From positions 1 through 9,173 of the forward strand of contig NZ_CALNCS010000011.1 of assembly GCF_937875145.1 (NCBI RefSeq): DNA of 9,173 bases, given 5' to 3'. Of the stretch, positions 7,194 to 9,173 are shown one piece after another (position 1 is the first letter of the stretch; every line of letters begins with the position of its first letter). Made by a program: the position numbers and the translations under genes. The notes under the pieces are model-generated. The model searched no databases. It worked only from the letters and a program-made list of their open reading frames with translations, and had not been told where the DNA came from. The stretch comes from Alkalibaculum bacchi (GTDB lineage Bacteria; Bacillota; Clostridia; Eubacteriales; Alkalibacteraceae).

Positions 7194-7781
7194 ATGGGTA
7201 ATAAAGGAAAGAGTACAAAAAAAGAATTACAAGATAAAGCATTTGAACTGTTTGAAAAAAGAGGTTACGACAATGTAACCATAGATGAAATATGTACAGA
7301 TCTAGGTTTAACAAAAGGCGCCTTTTATTATTATTTTAAATCAAAGTCAGATCTATTATTAAAAAGCTATCGCAATACAGAAGGTGACTTGATGACTTTT
7401 TATAACAATTGTATACATTTGCCAGCTGACGAACAACTAAGGGCCATATTTGATTGGTATTTAAATCATTTTAGATTAGAGGATTTTCAAAATGTGACTA
7501 TTATCCCACCTATACAATCAGATATCTTTGAACCTAGGGCACCCTTTCCTCACACAACTCAAAGAATTATCTTGGAAAACATCCTGAATAAAGGAAAACA
7601 AAAGGGCTGTTTTACCCCTACCATTCACTCAAGCGAAATAGCCCATTTTATCTATACTTATTTAATAGGCTTAGCTTGTCTTTGGAGTTATTATCAAAAG
7701 AATATAGATATTGAAGTAGAATTAAATAATTTCTACTTCAATATCCTACTGCCGATGCTTAAAGCGCCTTCAGCATTTTAG
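7194..7781 (+). CDS. TetR/AcrR-family transcriptional regulator
   Basis: The 195-residue product has the typical TetR N-terminal DNA-binding domain (about 10-57). The helix-turn-helix spans about 28-47 (TIDEICTDLGLTKGAFYYYF) and is followed by KSKSDLL, a hallmark of the family. The C-terminal ligand-binding and dimer region (60-195) is divergent, so the inducer cannot be inferred. The ATG has a modest ribosome site (AGGG, 7182-7185) 8 nt upstream. The gene is divergent from the corrinoid protein gene, and TetR proteins commonly repress the divergent neighbour. The palindromes at 6895-6940 are therefore its likely targets, and the inducer may be the methylated substrate or a metabolite of that pathway; both statements are inference. 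Confidence 0.93.
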   Translation: MGNKGKSTKKELQDKAFELFEKRGYDNVTIDEICTDLGLTKGAFYYYFKSKSDLLLKSYRNTEGDLMTFYNNCIHLPADEQLRAIFDWYLNHFRLEDFQNVTIIPPIQSDIFEPRAPFPHTTQRIILENILNKGKQKGCFTPTIHSSEIAHFIYTYLIGLACLWSYYQKNIDIEVELNNFYFNILLPMLKAPSAF

Positions 7782-7796
7782 TTCTAAGTTCTAAAT

Positions 7797-7864
7797 AAAA
7801 AGCATGGGGCGAACACAGTTCGCCCTTGCCCTTTCTCGCTTAAAGGCGAGTTTGGCTGCTTTTT
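7797..7864 (+). terminator. Branched terminator-like structure after tetR
   Basis: An outer stem AAAAAGCA (7797-7804) with TGCTTTTT (7857-7864) encloses two inner hairpins. One is GGGCGAAC-ACA-GTTCGCCC (7807-7825). The other is CTCGC-TTAAAG-GCGAG (7835-7850), extendable by GCC (7828-7830) with GGC (7854-7856). The result is a three-way junction ending in a five-T run, 15 nt after the tetR stop. It probably ends the tetR transcript. Because the outer stem has A5 and T5 ends, it could also act on the other strand for the L,D-transpeptidase gene. Confidence 0.7.
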
Positions 7865-7905
7865 CATTTCGCTTCCCCCTATCAAGTTCCGCTTTTTTCC
7901 CATCT

Positions 7906-7933
7906 AACTGACCAACCATTTCTTTCAGTTTTT
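7906..7933 (+). other. Weak hairpin followed by T-run between tetR and the L,D-transpeptidase gene
   Basis: AACTGA (7906-7911) pairs with TCAGTT (7925-7930) across a 13-nt loop, followed by three further T. It may be a minor secondary terminator. The rest of 7865-7955 holds pyrimidine-rich sequence without an open frame or other motif that I can support. Confidence 0.25.
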
Positions 7934-7955
7934 AAGCTTTTTCTTACCACCTGTT

Positions 7956-8663
7956 TTAATATACAAACACCGTACTTCCCTTTGGGCTATTTTCATAGAA
8001 CCATTTACTGTCATCTAGGCTCATTCGAATGCAACCGGCTGATGATTTTCTCCCTAGGGTATCATTGGTAATATTTCTATCCTTATCCATGGCTACAGAA
8101 TGAAAAAGATAAGAGCCACAGTAGCGAACCCAGTACATTGCACCACTATTAAAATAATCAGAGTAGAACCACTCTCCCCTATCTTTGATCTTATATATTC
8201 CTGTTTTTGTAGGAGATTTATTATCTCCAGTAGAGCATATAATTGTCCTTTCTAATAGCCAGGATTCTGTGCCCTCGTTTTTCTTTAATACATAAGTTAA
8301 TTGACGATCAATATCTACCCAAATAAGAGTATCTGTTTTGCTATCTAGTTTTCGCCATCTAATATGACCTTCTATTTCTTTTTTAGTAAGTTGGTTTCTA
8401 TTTGTCGGCTCATTTTCTGGGATGTATAGTACTTCTCTTGGTACCCAACCTACTTTACCATTCTTTTTTTTGATTTGATACCAAAGATATCCTCGGTCTT
8501 GTTGTATTGTCACAATTTCTCCTGAAAAGACAGTATCCACAGTTTGAGAGTTGTCCACATTTTTCTCCCTCATAATAGTACCTTCTCGTAAAACAGCCTT
8601 TACTCTAGAGGGATGAACTACGTTTTTAAAAGGATTTACTGCTTTTCTTTCATCTATAGACAT
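7956..8663 (-). CDS. SH3b-YkuD L,D-transpeptidase
   Basis: The 235-residue product has a bacterial SH3 domain (about 17-82, ending GKVGWVPREVLYIP), a linker and a YkuD catalytic domain (about 111-235). Catalytic residues are His188 and Cys211 in SSAGCIRM (207-214), with Arg213; CSTG (143-146) and PTKTGIY (151-157) are also family-typical. YkuD enzymes form 3-3 cross-links in peptidoglycan or attach substrates to it, and the SH3b domain probably binds the wall. The usual SHGC is SAGC here, a His-to-Ala change I believe also occurs in other clostridial members. I chose ATG 8663-8661 because AAGGGG (8676-8671) lies 7 nt upstream. A longer form from ATG 8750 (264 residues) lacks a ribosome site and overlaps the csp promoter. 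That longer form adds a hydrophobic segment followed by KRGR, which by the positive-inside rule would leave the enzyme in the cytoplasm. With the chosen start there is no signal peptide, as in the B. subtilis spore protein YkuD. Confidence 0.88.
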   Translation of the reverse strand: MSIDERKAVNPFKNVVHPSRVKAVLREGTIMREKNVDNSQTVDTVFSGEIVTIQQDRGYLWYQIKKKNGKVGWVPREVLYIPENEPTNRNQLTKKEIEGHIRWRKLDSKTDTLIWVDIDRQLTYVLKKNEGTESWLLERTIICSTGDNKSPTKTGIYKIKDRGEWFYSDYFNSGAMYWVRYCGSYLFHSVAMDKDRNITNDTLGRKSSAGCIRMSLDDSKWFYENSPKGSTVFVY

Positions 8664-8741
8664 ATCTCTACCCCTTTTCCAATACATTTTCCCTATTAAT
8701 ATATGAAATAGTAATGCTAAAAATGATAAAGAATTATTTGT

Positions 8742-8770
8742 TTGACACATATAATAAACTATGATATTAT
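8742..8770 (+). promoter_or_regulatory. Sigma-A promoter of the cold-shock gene
   Basis: Consensus TTGACA (8742-8747) is separated by 17 bp from TATTAT (8765-8770). The start would be near 8777. The -35 box overlaps the ATG of the longest possible L,D-transpeptidase frame on the other strand. Confidence 0.8.
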
Positions 8771-8776
8771 AAACAA

Positions 8777-8914
8777 GTACTTAAATTAATAGTAAATAAA
8801 TTTAACATAAATGTTTTCAATTAGTTCTCATGATTGAGTATTATCCTAATTAGAAATGTATTTGTTATAGATATTTCATATATTTAAGGAATATAAATTA
8901 GGAGGTACACATAC
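8777..8914 (+). promoter_or_regulatory. Long 5' leader of the cold-shock mRNA with alternative pairings
   Basis: About 138 nt of non-coding, AT-rich leader separate the predicted start from the csp ATG; long leaders are known for E. coli cspA, where they act as temperature-responsive RNA. Visible pairings are TTAAATT (8781-8787) with AATTTAA (8799-8805), and AATTAG (8819-8824) with CTAATT (8846-8851). The same segment TCCTAATT (8844-8851) can instead pair with AATTAGGA (8896-8903), which overlaps the ribosome site. The two uses of 8846-8851 exclude each other. The boundaries depend on the predicted promoter. Confidence 0.5.
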
Positions 8915-9112
8915 ATGAATGGTACAGTAAAATGGTTTAACTCAGACAAAGGTTATGGATTTATTACAGGAGAAGACGGAAAAGACGTTTTCGCACATTT
9001 CTCTCAAATTAATTCAGACGGATTTAGAACTTTAGAAGAAGGCCAAAAAGTGAGCTTTGAAATTACTCAAGGTCCTAAAGGTCCACAAGCTGAAAATATT
9101 TCAGTTCTTTAA
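8915..9112 (+). CDS. csp: Cold-shock protein, CspA family
   Basis: The 65-residue product is a complete single cold-shock domain of normal length. It opens with MNGTVKWFN and carries RNP1 KGYGFIT (12-18) and RNP2 VFAHF (25-29), the aromatic surface that binds single-stranded RNA and DNA; it also has the usual GPKGPQAENI close to its C-terminus (53-62). Such proteins act as RNA chaperones and are often induced by cold or used as growth-phase factors. The ribosome site TAGGAGGT (8899-8906) is nearly perfect and 8 nt from the ATG, so strong translation is expected when the site is free. The gene has its own promoter and terminal hairpin. Which B. subtilis paralogue (cspB, cspC or cspD) it corresponds to cannot be decided. 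Confidence 0.97.
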   Translation: MNGTVKWFNSDKGYGFITGEDGKDVFAHFSQINSDGFRTLEEGQKVSFEITQGPKGPQAENISVL

Positions 9113-9123
9113 TTAAAATAAAT

Positions 9124-9154
9124 GAGGACCACCCGTCCAACGGGTGGTTTCCTC
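9124..9154 (+). terminator. Terminal hairpin after csp
   Basis: ACCACCCG (9128-9135) pairs with CGGGTGGT (9141-9148) around TCCAA. The stem is continued by GAGG (9124-9127) with CCTC (9151-9154) past a two-T bulge. It starts 11 nt after the csp stop. No clear U-run follows, so it may act as a 3'-end stabiliser as much as a terminator. A small second hairpin, GGCT-ATA-AGCC (9158-9168), follows at the window edge. Confidence 0.6.
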
Positions 9155-9173
9155 TACGGCTATAAGCCTTTGT

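Noticed and set aside
8811..8853. Short upstream frames in the csp leader (8811-8837 and 8830-8853)
   Set aside because: They encode 7-8 residues and have no ribosome binding site, so translation is not supported.

Overview
The window looks like chromosomal DNA of a low-GC anaerobic Firmicute in class Clostridia. The pointers are the AT-rich composition, strong Shine-Dalgarno sites, a YxiN-type DbpA helicase, and a methyltransferase-type corrinoid protein next to a TetR regulator. An Alkaliphilus/Natronincola-type genome is my best guess from protein style; the sequence does not prove it. No phage, insertion sequence, CRISPR array, tRNA or rRNA is visible.

Layout: (1) 42-1190 (+) encodes the C-terminal half of a DUF4153 membrane protein, probably 5'-truncated or frameshifted. 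(2) 1198-1356 is a GC-richer compound repeat that fills the gap between this gene and the convergent dbpA. It has degenerate 8-bp arrays in opposite orientation at its two ends and two hairpins between them. (3) 1356-2783 (-) is dbpA, a DEAD-box helicase expected to act on 23S rRNA. (4) 2784-2962 is a divergent promoter region with a clear sigma-A promoter for the next gene and a terminator-like hairpin in front of dbpA. (5) 2963-6046 (+) is a large FtsX/MacB-type ABC permease with a periplasm-like coiled coil and no ATPase gene beside it. (6) 6146-6183 is a perfect bidirectional terminator. (7) 6238-6876 (-) is a corrinoid (B12) protein, and 7194-7781 (+) is a divergent TetR/AcrR regulator. 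The space between them holds a consensus promoter bracketed by two operator-like palindromes exactly 30 bp apart. (8) 7797-7864 is a structured terminator-like element. (9) 7956-8663 (-) is an SH3b-YkuD L,D-transpeptidase. (10) 8742-9154 (+) is a cold-shock gene unit: consensus promoter, leader of about 138 nt with mutually exclusive pairings around the ribosome binding site, a CspA-family gene and a terminal hairpin.

The genes are mostly single-gene units separated by terminators or divergent promoters, so no long operon is present. Two of them (dbpA and csp) belong to RNA-structure functions often needed in the cold. The most coherent regulatory module is TetR plus corrinoid protein: the regulator probably represses the corrinoid gene, yet no methyltransferase gene is present in the window. 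The strongest candidates for something undescribed are the paired operators, the csp leader switch and the compound repeat at 1198-1356.
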